Assembly (NCBI GenBank): GCA_907165065.1
Contig: OU015541.1
Location: forward strand, 9,620,501-9,684,500
Direction of reading: 5' to 3'
Source: Caprimulgus europaeus
Lineage: Eukaryota > Chordata > Aves > Caprimulgiformes > Caprimulgidae
DNA: 64,000 nt
Every line of letters starts with the position of its first letter. Within the stretch, counting starts at the first letter, position 1. The translations under genes and the position numbers were made by a program. The notes beneath the pieces were generated by a model. It was not told the origin of the DNA. It saw nothing but the letters and a program-made list of their open reading frames with translations, and ran no database searches. Positions 52,742 to 63,964 of the stretch are shown here, one piece after another.

Positions 52742-53335
52742 TGTTGTGGGTTAACCCCAGCAGCAGTGAAGCCCTGTACCCTGTACCGCTTGCTCACCCC
52801 CCGCAGTGGGATGGGGGAGACAATGGGAAGGGTAAAAATGCAAAAAAATGTGGGTTGAGCTAAAGACAGTTTAATAGTTAAAGCAAAGCTGCATGCACCA
52901 GCAAAGCAAAATAAGGAATTCATTTGCTACTTCCCTCAGCAGTCGGGTGTTTAGCCGTTTCCAGGAAAGCAGGGCTCCATCGCACGTAACAGTTACCTGG
53001 GAAGAAAAATGCCATGACTCTGAATGTCCTTCCTTCATCCTTCTTCCTCCAGCTTTTTATTGCCGAGTGTGATGTCATGGTATGGAACATCCCTTTGGTC
53101 AGTTGGGGTCAGCTGTCCCAGCTGTGTCCTCTCCCAACTTCTCGTGCACCCCGAGCCTGCTCACTGGCAGGGCAGTGTGAAGAGCAGAAAAGACCTTGAT
53201 GCTGTGTAAGCACTGTTCAGCAATAGCTAAAACATCAGTGTGTTGTCAACACTTGTTTTCACCATGAATCTAAAACACAGGATTGTATTAGCTACTATGA
53301 AGAAAATTAACCCTATCCCAGCCAAAACCAGTATA
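52742..53335 (-). mobile_element. Solo LTR of an avian ERVL-type retrovirus (family B)
   Basis: The plus strand opens 'tgttgtgggttaaccccagc' and closes 'ccctatcccagccaaaacca' then 'gtata'. On the minus strand this is the familiar bird ERVL LTR start (TGtcCTGGTTTtgGCTGGGATAgnGTTAA), here with the second terminal pair mutated so that the plus-strand CA end reads TA. Internal landmarks match the family: 'ggtcagctgtcccagctgtg' at about 53107, 'aacttctcgtgcaccccgag' near 53137, and 'aacatcagtgtgttgtcaac' near 53231. In sense orientation an A/T-rich 'caataaaaagc' (plus-strand complement at about 53051-53061) may be the TATA region. Flanks are catcc (52737-52741) and gatcc (53336-53340), a 5-bp duplication with one mismatch. 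There is no internal retroviral sequence. The tandem 'ccctgta' at 52774-52787 is a local slip. Confidence 0.87.
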
Positions 53336-53937
53336 GATCCTCAGGAGATCAAAGTAAACAGACTACCTAAACTATCAAAATAAACAAACTAAGCTATTGA
53401 CTGTTGTAGCAAGAGCCTTAATCGTGATTTTCCATCATAAATACATTGGTATTTTCCTACTTTCTGGTTTGTTTGGGTTTTTTTCCTCACAAACTGGACA
53501 GGGCTTGGATAAGTTTTATAAAGTTATATGATTGTATCAGAATCCTAGTTGTTTACTTCTTCTTTGAAACTTCCTGTTCTAACTGTTTACATCATGGTTC
53601 CTGAGCCATTGAGCACTTGAGCATTGTGTCATCTATGTAGATGTGTCTACCAGAATCTTCAGACAGCCCAGAATACCAGATATGGAAAGTATGAATTGCT
53701 TTACTAAGGTTGTGTTAAGGAGTGGTTTTGTTTTAGTTTTAACACTGGTTGGTGTATAGGTCCACGTGCTGCATGGGAAGGTTGTTACCACCTTGTATCC
53801 TGTACCCCACCATTCCCATTGTCTTCCTCCTTTTCCCCCTTCTCTGCCTCGTCGTGCCCCTCAGAAACACACGTGTGTATTGCCCACTGCAGTAAGCGCT
53901 GGAGCATGCCTTAGCTGACACTCCACAGATGCATATG

Positions 53938-53960
53938 CACACACACACACACACACACAC
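53938..53960. repeat. (CA)11 microsatellite
   Basis: Uninterrupted CA dinucleotides (23 bases) between 'gcatatg' and 'cctggg'. It is probably polymorphic in length. Confidence 0.95.
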
Positions 53961-54223
53961 CTGGGAAGAGAAGGTTCCAGGCTTAACAGTTTTGTCTCTA
54001 AAAATCACAGCTGAATATATAAAATGAACATATATCATTCATACCTATGCTCTTCAGGCCGATTTTAACAAATTGCTGACTAATCTGAGAACGCTTTCAA
54101 AATGCTTCAAAATTCTTGGTGCATAATATTTTTAAACAGAAGTATTTCCATATTTGGAAATATTTGGGTGCTTTGGCTTTTGACTACTTTAAATTTTGGT
54201 AGACTAGATAGCTATCTGCATGC

Positions 54224-54265
54224 AAAAATAAATAAAAATAATAATAATAATAATAATAAAAAAAA
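54224..54265. repeat. (ATA)n / A-rich microsatellite
   Basis: 'aaaataaataaaaataataa' followed by several uninterrupted ATA units and an A-run. The plus-strand trinucleotide core spans about 54238-54259. Confidence 0.9.
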
Positions 54266-57013
54266 TATTTTTTAGACAACACTTTATCCCAATTGTTAGT
54301 GAAAAGTCTTTCGCAGTCTTTATAGGGCATAAACAATATGTTGAATGATCTGGACAAGGAGATGAAATATTACTTCTAACTTCTTATCATTCCATTTTAA
54401 TATGGTTCAAATAAAGATTGGTTTTAAGAGATATTACAGTCTGTAAAAAATTAACATGTTTTCCACTGTTGTTAGCGTTTGAAGTGTTATCAGCTTCCTT
54501 CTGGCAGATGACACACTGCTTTAAGTTTCAAATATCTACTAATTCATGCAGCATTTAAAAGGCAGCATTCTAAACAGGTGCTACCTGATATAACTCATTT
54601 TGATTTTGACTTGATGAGCCTGAGACTGGGATATTATTTGCATATATTTCTCCTTTTTCCGTATCTCGGATACGGAAACCACCATGTTTTGCAAGAATCT
54701 TATGCCCAAGATAGTTTTTTAAAAATTAAAATTGCCCAGGGGATTTTAGAGGTTTTAATCATAAAACTGAGAATCTGGAATAGATTCTCATTTAGCAAGT
54801 GTGTCACGGTGCTTTTAGTGAAATATTTTTCTGTTCACTTGAAATACTTCCTTCTTGGTAAAATATACCAGGCTATTTCTGTTACTTTGTATTAAACTCA
54901 TGCAAGTCAGGACAAAATTCAGTCTGTGATATGGTGCGCATTTAGAAATATGCAAACCAAAAATCTACTGGTGGGTAGGAAATCTGCCTTGGAATTGCAT
55001 ACTACTGCAACCAGAGCTTTGTGGATAAACCATCCCACTTCACAAAAGATTTTGTCTTTTTTAAAATCCATCCAGCTGGAAATTATTGAGCCTGAAGTTT
55101 ATCTTGACCTGTTTGTTTGCTAGCAAATAAAATTCAAAACATTGTAATCTAAGCCATGAACATTGGTTGGTGCTTTACCATCCTTCGTACTTGAAGGACA
55201 GTAGTTACATTTTCTGGTTTTACCACTGTCGCTACTAAAAACCTCTGTGATGACTTGATAGGTACCTCCAGGAGCTTTTTGCTGATACTACTTGGCTTTA
55301 TTCAGAAAAAAATGAAGAGCTAAATCTGCAAAAATAGCTTTTTGAGTTTAAAATCTCATTTGAACAAATTGCTCTATATCTACAGTTTGCATATCAGCGT
55401 TTCAGTGTATGGTAAGAACTTCTTCCTACTAGGAGTATCCAGTCTTGTCCTGAGAATATCTGAGTGTATTTCTTCAGAAATTGAAGAAACTCTTTTTTCA
55501 TGTCAGAAACTCCTATTTGACAAGGGACAGAGTTGATCCCTGTTATACTTTGGGACTAGCAAGTTTCTCAAGAATTATTACAGTACTCAACCATGAGGGT
55601 GATGAGGCATACAAATAATGGAAAGCTAACTAAAGTAAAATAAAAAGGTTGCATTGCCAAGTGTCAAGAGTGTTCAGCTACAATTTCAGGACCTAAGGAA
55701 AGCTACATAAATTTTCAGAACTGTTTCCTGTGGGTGCTAACTGCTTCTGAAAATCAATTCACTCCATTTTAGGTGTGTAAATGAGACTTACTATGTGTAG
55801 GATATCTGACCTGTAATTTGTTACTCATTGGTAATGCACAAGTGTTACAGTGATAGAAGTATAGACTGTGCTTGTACTAAAGTTAGTAATAAAATTCTCT
55901 CTGAATTCAGGATCAGATATAATTTTCAAGGAATGATTGAAATCAGAAATAATACATAATCTAAGACAGAAAGGGCAGCTGTTATATTTAAAAAGAAAAA
56001 AAAAATCAGAGATCAAAATGATGTTTAGAGGGACCAATCAGGCTCAATTTGTTCTTTGCCAAATATAGCTGTAGCCAGCTTTGCTCCTACAATGATGATG
56101 AGTTAGAGATTTTTTTTAAATGGCAAATAGAGAGGATGCTGCTTGTGAATAAAATGGCATAGAACAAAGTATTTTTCTCAAATGAAAAGATAAATTATGA
56201 TTACAAATAATAACTCAAAAAGTGATGGTATTGAAAAGCAAAGGGGCTCAGTTGGATCTTGCAATATGCTGTGCACATGAAGAAAACACAAATATAAATC
56301 ACCTGGAATGGGTACTTATATGATAGGAAAGACAGAAGGTTGAAACTAAGATAATTAGGCAGAAGGCCAGGATGGTAGCCAGATTACAGCACTGGAATCT
56401 TTTATCTTGTTACATAAAGTATGAAAGAAGAATGTAATTGCCCAGGACTCTGAACACAGACAGTATCTAAAGACTTATTTATAGTGCTTTAGACAACTCT
56501 ATAATCAGCCTGAAATTTTTGAAAGATGAACAAAAATCAGATCTATTTATACAAATGTATTAAAATTTAACACAAAAGATGAGAAGAGGAAGAAAGAGGG
56601 TTGCGGGGCACATTTCAGACATCAGTGAGTCAGTGGCTGTTAGTACTATAGTATTGCAGTCATGATCTAGGTTTTCTTGCGTGCAGGAATTTTAATTCTT
56701 ACTTCCTTATAGGAAATTGTAAACTCTAAAGGTAGGGAAGTGATGCTAAAGCTCACATGTAGATTCAACTCTATTTTTAACTTTCTGGAAATGAAAGTAA
56801 AGCATTCTTTAGCAGAGGCAAGACATGTCTCTGTTTCTGATTTCTCTCATTGTCTTGAATGAAGTAGAAAGCATCTGGATAGCTTTAGTGTCCTTCAGAC
56901 ACGAAATAATCTTTATTTATATAATCTTTGCCATTGGGACCTAGGGCAAAAAAATTGAAGTTGTTGATTTGTAATTAAAACCCAACTTTTTAAAAATATA
57001 ATAACTTCTATTT

Positions 57014-57050
57014 TAAGAATGTATAATGCATTAAGAATGTATATGCATTA
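57014..57050. repeat. Two-copy tandem duplication, about 18-bp unit
   Basis: 'ttaagaatgtataatgcat' is followed directly by 'taagaatgtatatgcatta', differing by one indel. It is a local slippage duplication. Confidence 0.85.
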
Positions 57051-60000
57051 AATCTTTCAAATGACTCATATTACCTGTACCGAGAGTAGTGAAGCTACTA
57101 TAACACTATCAAAACTGCATATCTACTTGCTGATATGTCTCTGTAGTCCCCAGAGGAAATAACCTGCATAACCAAATGACCTTACAGAAAGTGAGTCAGG
57201 AAACCCCCAAGGTCCTTGCAGATGATCAATAAGTAAGAGATGCCAGGGACTGGTAGGTGAACATTTCTCATAAAGTAACCACTCTGTCTGATGAATCAGT
57301 CCTGACCCTCAAGGGACATCTACAAAGCACCTTCAAAAGATAGGCCTCAATATTAAAATTCATGACTGTTAAAAGGTAAAAATTACAGACTTGTTAGAGA
57401 TACTGGTTTTATAGGTATTATAATTTTCTTAACCTCTCTTCTTATTTCTCCTATATCCCCTCCACAGTAATAAGTCTGCATTTTTCAGGAGATGAGCTAC
57501 TTTGTTTTAACAGGTGAAGCTCTATCTCCTCTTTCTTTGTTAGCAAGCCTTCCTACATCAGAGATACAAGCTACTTTTTTCACATGGCTTGATTAACATG
57601 TTAGTTAAACTCAGAGCAGTTTAGCTTTGAAGATTGCTGCTTCTATTTCAGACCTGAAGAGCTTGATATGCCTGAGGGTGTGCCTGTTCCTTCCCACATG
57701 TAGCAGTTAATCTAACAACAGGTATCACATCCCACCATAAGCTTTGCCTCACTTGTGCTATTGAGGCAACTGAACAAGTGAATGACTTAACCTTTTGCTC
57801 TTCTAATATTTCTTAAAATTGTGCATTTGAAGTCCAGCCTAGAAGTTATTCAGTCACATCTAGGTAGCTATAATATTATGAAAAGTATTTGAGGTAGAGA
57901 GGGAGAACTGCTAAATAGTAATAATTACAAGAAATAATGAAAAGCAGAGTAAAGTAAACAGTAAGCTGTAGCTTTCCTAATGGAGGTAAAGTCCAGGTGG
58001 ATCCCTTTGGACTTTGTGCCTACAGAATAGGTCTTGGTAAGTGAAGGTGCTTCTGCTGGAGGTACAACAAATTCACCTGAACCTAAAAACCACACACCAA
58101 ACCCTTACATGGCGAAGAGTGCATAACGTACACCAAATACCTGCTGCAGTCTGGGAGCTGTTCAGAGGCAGGATGTGAAGGTGACCATTGTAGGGTACCA
58201 GGAGTGCTCTACTGGAGATGGGTGCAGAGTGTGGCCACACAGATAGATCCTCGACTGACATTAAAGGCACAGTGGGCCACAGAAAACAGTGACTATTGTA
58301 ATGTTATATTCAGATGAGGCCTGCTGCTCCATCCATCCTCTATCAGTTGATCATACATTTTTCTGCTCTAATACTTTCAAATGAGTCCATAGTTGGTTTT
58401 AGATACGCACAGATTATTTTATCATTATATACTTTACTTTTTTTCTTAGGAAATGTTATTTAAATAAGGGCAATGGCTATTGACTTCCCTGATAGAAGTT
58501 TTAGTAAGAGTGAATGTCTTTCACATTTTGCATCACGTAGTGACTTGTGCTGAGATTGCAGCTAATCATTAGTTAAATAATGGTTTTAGTTGATTATTAT
58601 CCAATTGCTTCATGTCCATACATTTTCAACATGCAGGTATCGGGACAGGAGGCAGGCTGCGTACTATTCTCAGATGTGTTGAAAGCCTACAAGGGAAAAT
58701 TAGATCAGGATGTAAAAAAAAATTTTTTTAAAAAAATTATTTATTAAAATAAATTATCAAATAATTGCTGGCTTACAAGCAGCTGTTCTAAGGGTAATTT
58801 ATAAATAGGGAAAAAGGAGGTCTGTTTTTTTCACTACTGTTCTCTTTTCTTTATGTGGGCTGTGAGACCAACAGGGATTTATTGAATTTACATCCTCTGT
58901 ATAGATTGTCAGATGTATCTGTGAGCCTTACTGTTAATGCTCAGAACACATATATTGATTTTGTATGTGAAATTCAGGATCATTCTAATAGTATTTTCTT
59001 ATGAATTTCTGTTTGGCTTTCCAGGAAAGATTTGAGTTTGTTGTCCAAATAGATAAGCTGTCACTTCTATCAATGCACTGAGGTGTTACTTTTGTTACTG
59101 TTAGAACTTCCTCATCATCTTTGCTGCTTCAATACTTCGTGAAGTAACTTGCATCCACTGTTGTGAGTTATGATCAAAATTAATTTGATTTATCTTAAAC
59201 TAGACTTGTATTGTCTTGACACACTGTAAACTTATAGTTGTAACTCAATTCATATTTCTTTTGACACTGAAGAGTATAATGCTTGTCTTTGCTTAGCATT
59301 TGGATCAATCAAGCAAGGTGAATTTTTCCCTTCTCCTTTGCTTTTCTTGGCTGTGTTCCCCTTTTCCATTTTCATAGTACCTCAAAACAGAGCAACCATT
59401 TTCCCTCATAATGTGATTGCATATTTATAGAAAGAGCAACTTTAAAAGATAAGAGTGGAGCAATTGCCCACAAAATCTTACTGAGCAGGAGTCTGCAAGA
59501 TAAAACGCACACAAGGTGAGGGTTCAGGGAGCCGAGCGTTCTGTGCTGCTCATGCCTTCCTGACAGCGCTCGGGTTTGTTGTTGAAGTGGTACTGACACG
59601 CTTTATGCAACTGAAATGCAGTTGGTTAAAGAAGTAAAAAATTGAACTGTATACTGCCATAAGAAGGGCTCTGGCCAGTGTAATTATTGTAACTTTGGAC
59701 TGATTACTGTAATAAATTACAGTGAGGAAAAGGAAGTGAGATCACACTCGTTCTGTTGCTGGCTTTATTTCTAGGTCTTTGAAGATGGCTCAGAGCATGT
59801 GTGTATACACTAAAAAATATGAAACGAGAGAGGAGAAATCAAAATGACTAACGGTTTGAGAGGTTTATCTATGATGAGTTACTCTAAAGATTAGCAAGTC
59901 TGAAGAGGAGTTGGAAGGCATTGACTGAACGATGTAAAAATGTGAAAGCCAGCCCTTCTTTCCTATTTCATGTAACACGAGAGGAGAACAATATTTGAGT

Positions 60001-61539
60001 TCTGAAAGCACAATGTGTTTGGCAACAGTGAAAAAAGACATTCTTTGCGCAGCATGTTGCCTATCTTCTATTTTTGGGGTGTTTTTTAATTACTTTGGAC
60101 TCTCTCTGACTGTTTTCTCATTTCCCAGAAGTTGCTTCTCTACTGCTGGCATGCTGCTCTTCCTATTGTGCTCTGTTATGGGGGGACAATTCCCCATGAG
60201 TGCTTGTTACACCCTTGAGGTTCAGCTGTGACTTCCAAACTGATGAAAAGATGATGATGTGGATCCTCACTAACAAAGTGGCTCCCCTTACATGCAAATC
60301 CATAGTTTACTTAACAGTCCAACATACGTAGTTCAGTGTATTTTTCTGTGCCATGCTATTTGAAAGTAAAGTGGGCAGAGGAACTGTAGACTCCATTTTT
60401 AGAGGGATTTATATAACCAATAATGCAGTTAGATGTACGATATTTAAAGAAATATCTACACGTCTGTTTTCTCCTAATTTCAATAGGTATATCCTGGGAT
60501 TTGTTTAGACAAATTATTTAGATAATAGGCAACATTTGTTATTTGAGGTACAGTAAAATAACTTCAAGCTGTTAAAGGGCATACTGTGTTAAATATCTGA
60601 AATGTAGTTGTGATACACAGTGAGAAAGCTCTGATGTGGGAATGAAAGGGAATGGTCTTGCTTCTTCATTTTATCTTCTGATCTCCTGATCAGTTGTGAT
60701 GATCCATATGCACCAATGGAATCCTTTTCTAGTCAGTGAATGATGAGGTCTGCATGATTAAAAAACCGGATACCTACAAAGTTCCTTCCCCATTGCATCA
60801 GTAAGCTTTCAGACCTTCTTGTTTTACCAGTAATTTCACATGATTTTGTTGCTCTAGACTTCAAATAAACCACAATGTTTTAAATACCTCTATATCCCTC
60901 GAATTTTTGGCAATAGGAAAACTAACTGAAATCACTAAACTGCTTTAACTTTGGAAACTGTTCACCAAGTATGCAGAATAGTTGTTGTCCATCCTGTTTT
61001 GTAACAGTGCCAGAACAAGTTCTTTTGAAATGCATGAGATGGAAACCCCACTCTCTTCAGGAGGAAGCACCTTTCACTTTGCAGGGTTGTCTCAGACCAG
61101 GGGGTACATTATCCTCTTAATGCACTTGCATAACTGCCATTAACATTAATGGAAATTACATGCAGTCACTGTGAGGAGAATATAGCCTTTTGTTGAAATG
61201 AGAGCTCTATTGCGACAGATTTTTTCTGTGATGTTAAATCAAATTTAGATTGCTATACTAACATCACTAATACTAATTTTACTGTCTTTGTTGCTTGTAG
61301 TGTATATTAATGAAAATTCACAATGTAGCTTTGTATTAGGTTGTGTGTTTCTTATAATGGAAAAACCCATTTACAGTGCTCTAGGAAAATTACATTTTAA
61401 ACAGGGAGCTTGTCCATTTCCTTCTCCAGTGTAAAATGTGGACCACTGTGTAGCAAACTTTGAATTTTCTTTTGGCTTGGTAGTTACTGTTTGCAGTCCC
61501 TTTGGAGATCATAGGTAGAGGTTGTGCATTGCAGATGGC

Positions 61540-61660
61540 AGACTGTTGGCCTGTGGTTAGGACAGAGGAGTGCTGGGTTCCTGGTTCTGTTCCTGGCCTT
61601 GTTGAAAGTCTCTGGGTGACTCAGCTGCCTTATCTGACACCATTTCCTGCCTAAAATGTG
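61540..61660 (+). mobile_element. Ancient tRNA-derived MIR-like SINE fragment
   Basis: The segment reads 'ggcctgtggttaggacagag', then 'gtgctgggttcctggttctg' and 'ttcctggcc', and later 'ctctgggtgactcagctgcc' and 'ttatctga'. This is the order found in MIR/CORE-type amniote SINEs: the tRNA-like head with an A box (tggcctgtgg, about 61548) and a B box (ggttctgttcc, 61583-61593, compare GGTTCGATTCC), then the 'gtgacnttgggcaagtcact...cctcagtttcctcatctg' core, here partly deleted. It is heavily diverged and its 3' end is not clear. Alternatively it could be another tRNA-SINE family of similar build. Confidence 0.6.
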
Positions 61661-61751
61661 CAGAATCAGAACATTGTAGCTCACAGGTGTGTTTTAAAGC
61701 TTAATTGTCTGTAAATTGTTTAACTGTGAGATGATTTTTATGGGCAAAAAC

Positions 61752-61984
61752 TGGAACACCAGAAGTTCCATACAACCTTAAGGAAAGCCTTCTTTACTGT
61801 AAGGGTGATGGAGCCCTGGGCCAGGCTGCCCAGAGAGGGTGTGGAGTCTCCATCTCTGGAGATGTTCAAACCCACCTGGACACTTTCCTGTGCAACCTGG
61901 TGTAGGGAACCTGCTTTGGCAGGGGGGTTGGACTGGATGATCTCCTGAGGTCCCTTCCAACCCCACCATTCTGGGATTCTGTGA
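61752..61984 (+). mobile_element. CR1 LINE, 5'-truncated 3' end
   Basis: The fragment starts about 'gaacaccagaagttccatac' and runs through 'ctttactgtaagggtgatgg', 'caggctgcccagagagggtg', 'gagtctccatctctggagat', 'ggttggactggatgatctcc' and 'ggtcccttccaacccc'. It ends with the CR1 terminal repeat 'ttctgggattctgtga'. All landmarks of the avian CR1 3' untranslated region are present in order with few changes, so this is among the younger repeats in the window. It carries only the 3' tail and no reverse-transcriptase coding sequence. CR1 ends in short octamer-like repeats rather than poly(A), as seen here. Confidence 0.95.
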
Positions 61985-62049
61985 AAGTCAGTAGCAAAAG
62001 GTCAGAAATCAATATAATAATTTTATCAAATGTTATCAAGATGTAGCTC

Positions 62050-62250
62050 CTGGTTTACACACAGCTTTTGTGTTAGTGTAACTCCCTGTTAGGGAGCAGT
62101 TTATTTGTACCAATACAGTTATACTGGTGCAGCCCCTAGTGTGGATGCAGTTGTACTGACATAAACGGCTTCATTTGTATTGTTTATTCCTGTCCGCACA
62201 CGAGCACACTTTTGGTATCTTAGCAGTGACATACCTGTATGTGGAGGGAC
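62050..62250. mobile_element. Possible ancient DNA-transposon (MITE-like) remnant
   Basis: The core 'caatacagttatactggtgc' (about 62111), then 'cccctagtgtggatgcagtt' (about 62133), 'gtactgacataaa' and 'gtttattcctgtcc' resembles a palindromic non-autonomous element common in turtles and crocodilians (words such as tatactggtgta, agtgtagatgcagttata, cttattcctgtcc). The terminal inverted repeats are not clear, and the identification rests on remembered consensus words. Confidence 0.4.
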
Positions 62251-63279
62251 TGTGCCATTTCATTTTTTTGCCGATTTAGGATCAAATCTGTGTGTAGGCA
62301 AAAATGCAGCCAACAATGAAAAAAGATTCAATACAGTTGGCTTTCTCCAGCTAAGTCCAAATTAGGTCATTGGAGGCAATGCTTGTTTTTTTTAAAGCAG
62401 AAATCAAAATAAATCTTAGATGGAACAGAAGTATTTACATATATATATATATATATATGCATATAAAATTGCTTTTCAAAATACTTCTAGAACTCTTTAC
62501 GTAAGTCTCTTCTGCTTTGGCTTTTTTCTTAAAACTACAACTAGTTCTTTTCCTGTAGCATTTTCAGAAACCATTTTATTTCCTTGCTGGTTCTGCAGCT
62601 GTGTAAGTGTGTATTTTGGCTTGAGTAGAGAAATGATAGAATCTTCTTTTTCTAATCTGTTTCTTACTCCTCCTCTTCCACTGATTGTTGTTATTGCACA
62701 GGAAAACTATATCCTGTGCATTGTCAACCACATAAAGCATTTTCACTGTAGCATCATTTTATTATAAAAATAGTGGCTTAAAGTTTGTTTTTTTTGGTGG
62801 GTTTTTTTTGGTGTATGTTTTCTAATGCATATTTTAAAGATATTAATTCCAAATAAATCCTTACAGATACACTAGAATTTGTGATCTAAGGCCTCCTCCA
62901 TGGATAATTCAGTATTAGATGTATTCTAAGTGTCAGGAAGTTCTGAGGGAACCTGCGTGGTGTATGTGACGCTATCAGCATAGGAATGCTAGAAGAAAAT
63001 CTTACACTCTTATATTTTTTTTAACATATGAATGTACTAGTATCTTTGAAAGATATGTATTTAAGAGGTCCTTAAAGAATCCACTGAAGGTATTGTATAT
63101 TTAGATATTTATCCAAACACGCTAAGTTCCAGGAGTGGAGTGTAACTTCTTCCAAGTCGTGTAGATGACACCTGCTGTAAGCACAGTCCCTACCTCAAAG
63201 AGCTTGATTAAGTTTTTCTTAATTACTAGTGAATATTGGGTCCTTTGATTTCAACTGCACAAGTGGAGTGGGGTCTGAG
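62251..63279. other. Non-genic AT-rich DNA upstream of the CpG island
   Basis: No gene was recognised. It contains an (AT)10 microsatellite at 62439-62458 and T/G-rich runs at about 62786-62815. Composition changes sharply at about 63280, where CpGs begin to cluster. Confidence 0.55.
62439..62458. repeat. (AT)10 microsatellite
   Basis: Twenty bases of uninterrupted AT dinucleotides, followed by 'gcatata'. The plus-strand open frame at 62420-62767 starts in it and is not credible. Confidence 0.95.
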
Positions 63280-63502
63280 TTACCAAGCTCTCTCTCCGCG
63301 GGTGTCTGGATGCAGGCCCCCGGGCAGACCCCAGCCCCTTTGGCCACAGCCCCCTCAGGCCAGCAGCACTGGGGGCTGACGAGCAGCGAGGGGCTCGGCT
63401 GTGCTCCCCAAACGTTAGCGATCAGAGACAGGAGGAGCATAAAAATATTAATTTAAGGGCGATTAATTCACTCCCCTACCCTTCAGCGGACTCTCCCCTT
63501 TG

Positions 63503-63512
63503 CCTATAAAGG
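63503..63512 (+). promoter_or_regulatory. CArG box / TATA box overlap
   Basis: The ten bases 'cctataaagg' match CC(A/T)6GG exactly, the serum response factor consensus. They also contain TATAAA, which would place initiation at about 63530-63545 on the plus strand. A TATA-bearing CpG-island promoter is less common than a TATA-less one. CArG function is possible but unproven, because a ten-base match can occur by chance and a TATA box flanked by C/G pairs produces it automatically. Confidence 0.55.
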
Positions 63513-63534
63513 CTTTGTGCTCCCGCCGTCGACC

Positions 63535-63958
63535 CCTTCCCCTCGGAGGAAGCTGCCGCTGCGGCCTCCCCGCATCCCGGAGCGCGCTGGGGTGCGGAGC
63601 CGGCGGGCAGAGCCGCGGCCCGCGGAGCTGCCGCTGGACTTTGAACGCGGCGGGGGCGGGTGGAACAGGTTCCCTCCCTGCGCGCGCCGGGGCGTTGCGT
63701 CAATGCTGGGAGGAGGATCCGCGAGGTAAATGAACTTTTTAAACGGGAAAAGGAGAAGAAGCGAGAGGAGGAAGAAGAGGCGGGGGCAGCACCCGCCCGA
63801 GCGCTTCCTCTGGGCGCCTGTTCGGGAAACGGGCTTCGGCCGCTGCCCAGGGCCGCGGCCGCAGGATGCGCTTTCTCGCCCCGCCGGGCTCGGGGCTCCG
63901 CGGGCGGGCTGAGGGAGCAGCGGCCGTGGTTCGGTGCGGCTGAGCGCCGGCCCCGCGG
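63535..63958 (+). other. Putative first (mainly 5' UTR) exon of an unidentified gene
   Basis: The exon is inferred to start about 25-35 bases after the TATA box and to end at the donor 'cgg|gtgagt' (exon end 63958, GT at 63959-63960). A second donor, 'gag|gtaaat' (exon end 63725), could end a shorter exon. A GC box 'gggggcggg' lies at 63652-63660 and a C/EBP-ATF-like 'ttgcgtcaa' at 63695-63703. ATGs at 63704, 63731 and 63865 open short frames that stop after 8, 60 and about 15 codons. The long frame at 63660-63962 would give an Ala/Arg/Glu-rich peptide with no recognisable domain and runs into the donor, so coding use of this exon is unproven. I cannot name the gene, and its coding exons lie to the right. 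It could also be a long noncoding RNA. Confidence 0.5.
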
Positions 63959-63964
63959 GTGAGT
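63956..63964 (+). other. Splice donor candidate
   Basis: 'cgg|gtgagt' matches the vertebrate 5' splice-site consensus at positions -1 to +6 (G|GTGAGT). The intron begins at 63959. It supports plus-strand transcription across the CpG island. Confidence 0.55.

Larger units (their letters stand above)
53336..61539. other. Non-genic AT-rich DNA with microsatellites
   Basis: No gene was recognised. The region contains a (CA)n at 53938-53960, an A/T trinucleotide repeat at 54224-54265, an 18-bp tandem duplication at 57014-57050, and an alternating A-run/T-run stretch at about 58713-58760. Open frames are short and unassigned. Confidence 0.55.

Noticed and set aside
44699..53335. The two LTRs as ends of one provirus
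   Set aside because: They belong to different families by sequence, each has its own flanking 5-bp duplication, and no gag, pol or env-like sequence lies between them.
62420..62767. 115-codon plus-strand frame
   Set aside because: It starts in the (AT)10 repeat and continues through T-rich sequence, with no similarity to known proteins.
63476..63733. GC-rich open frames on both strands in the CpG island (63476-63703 minus, 63500-63733 plus, 63517-63729 plus)
   Set aside because: High GC suppresses stop codons in all frames. The peptides are Ala/Arg/Pro/Gly-rich shadows with no domain, and the region reads as promoter and leader.
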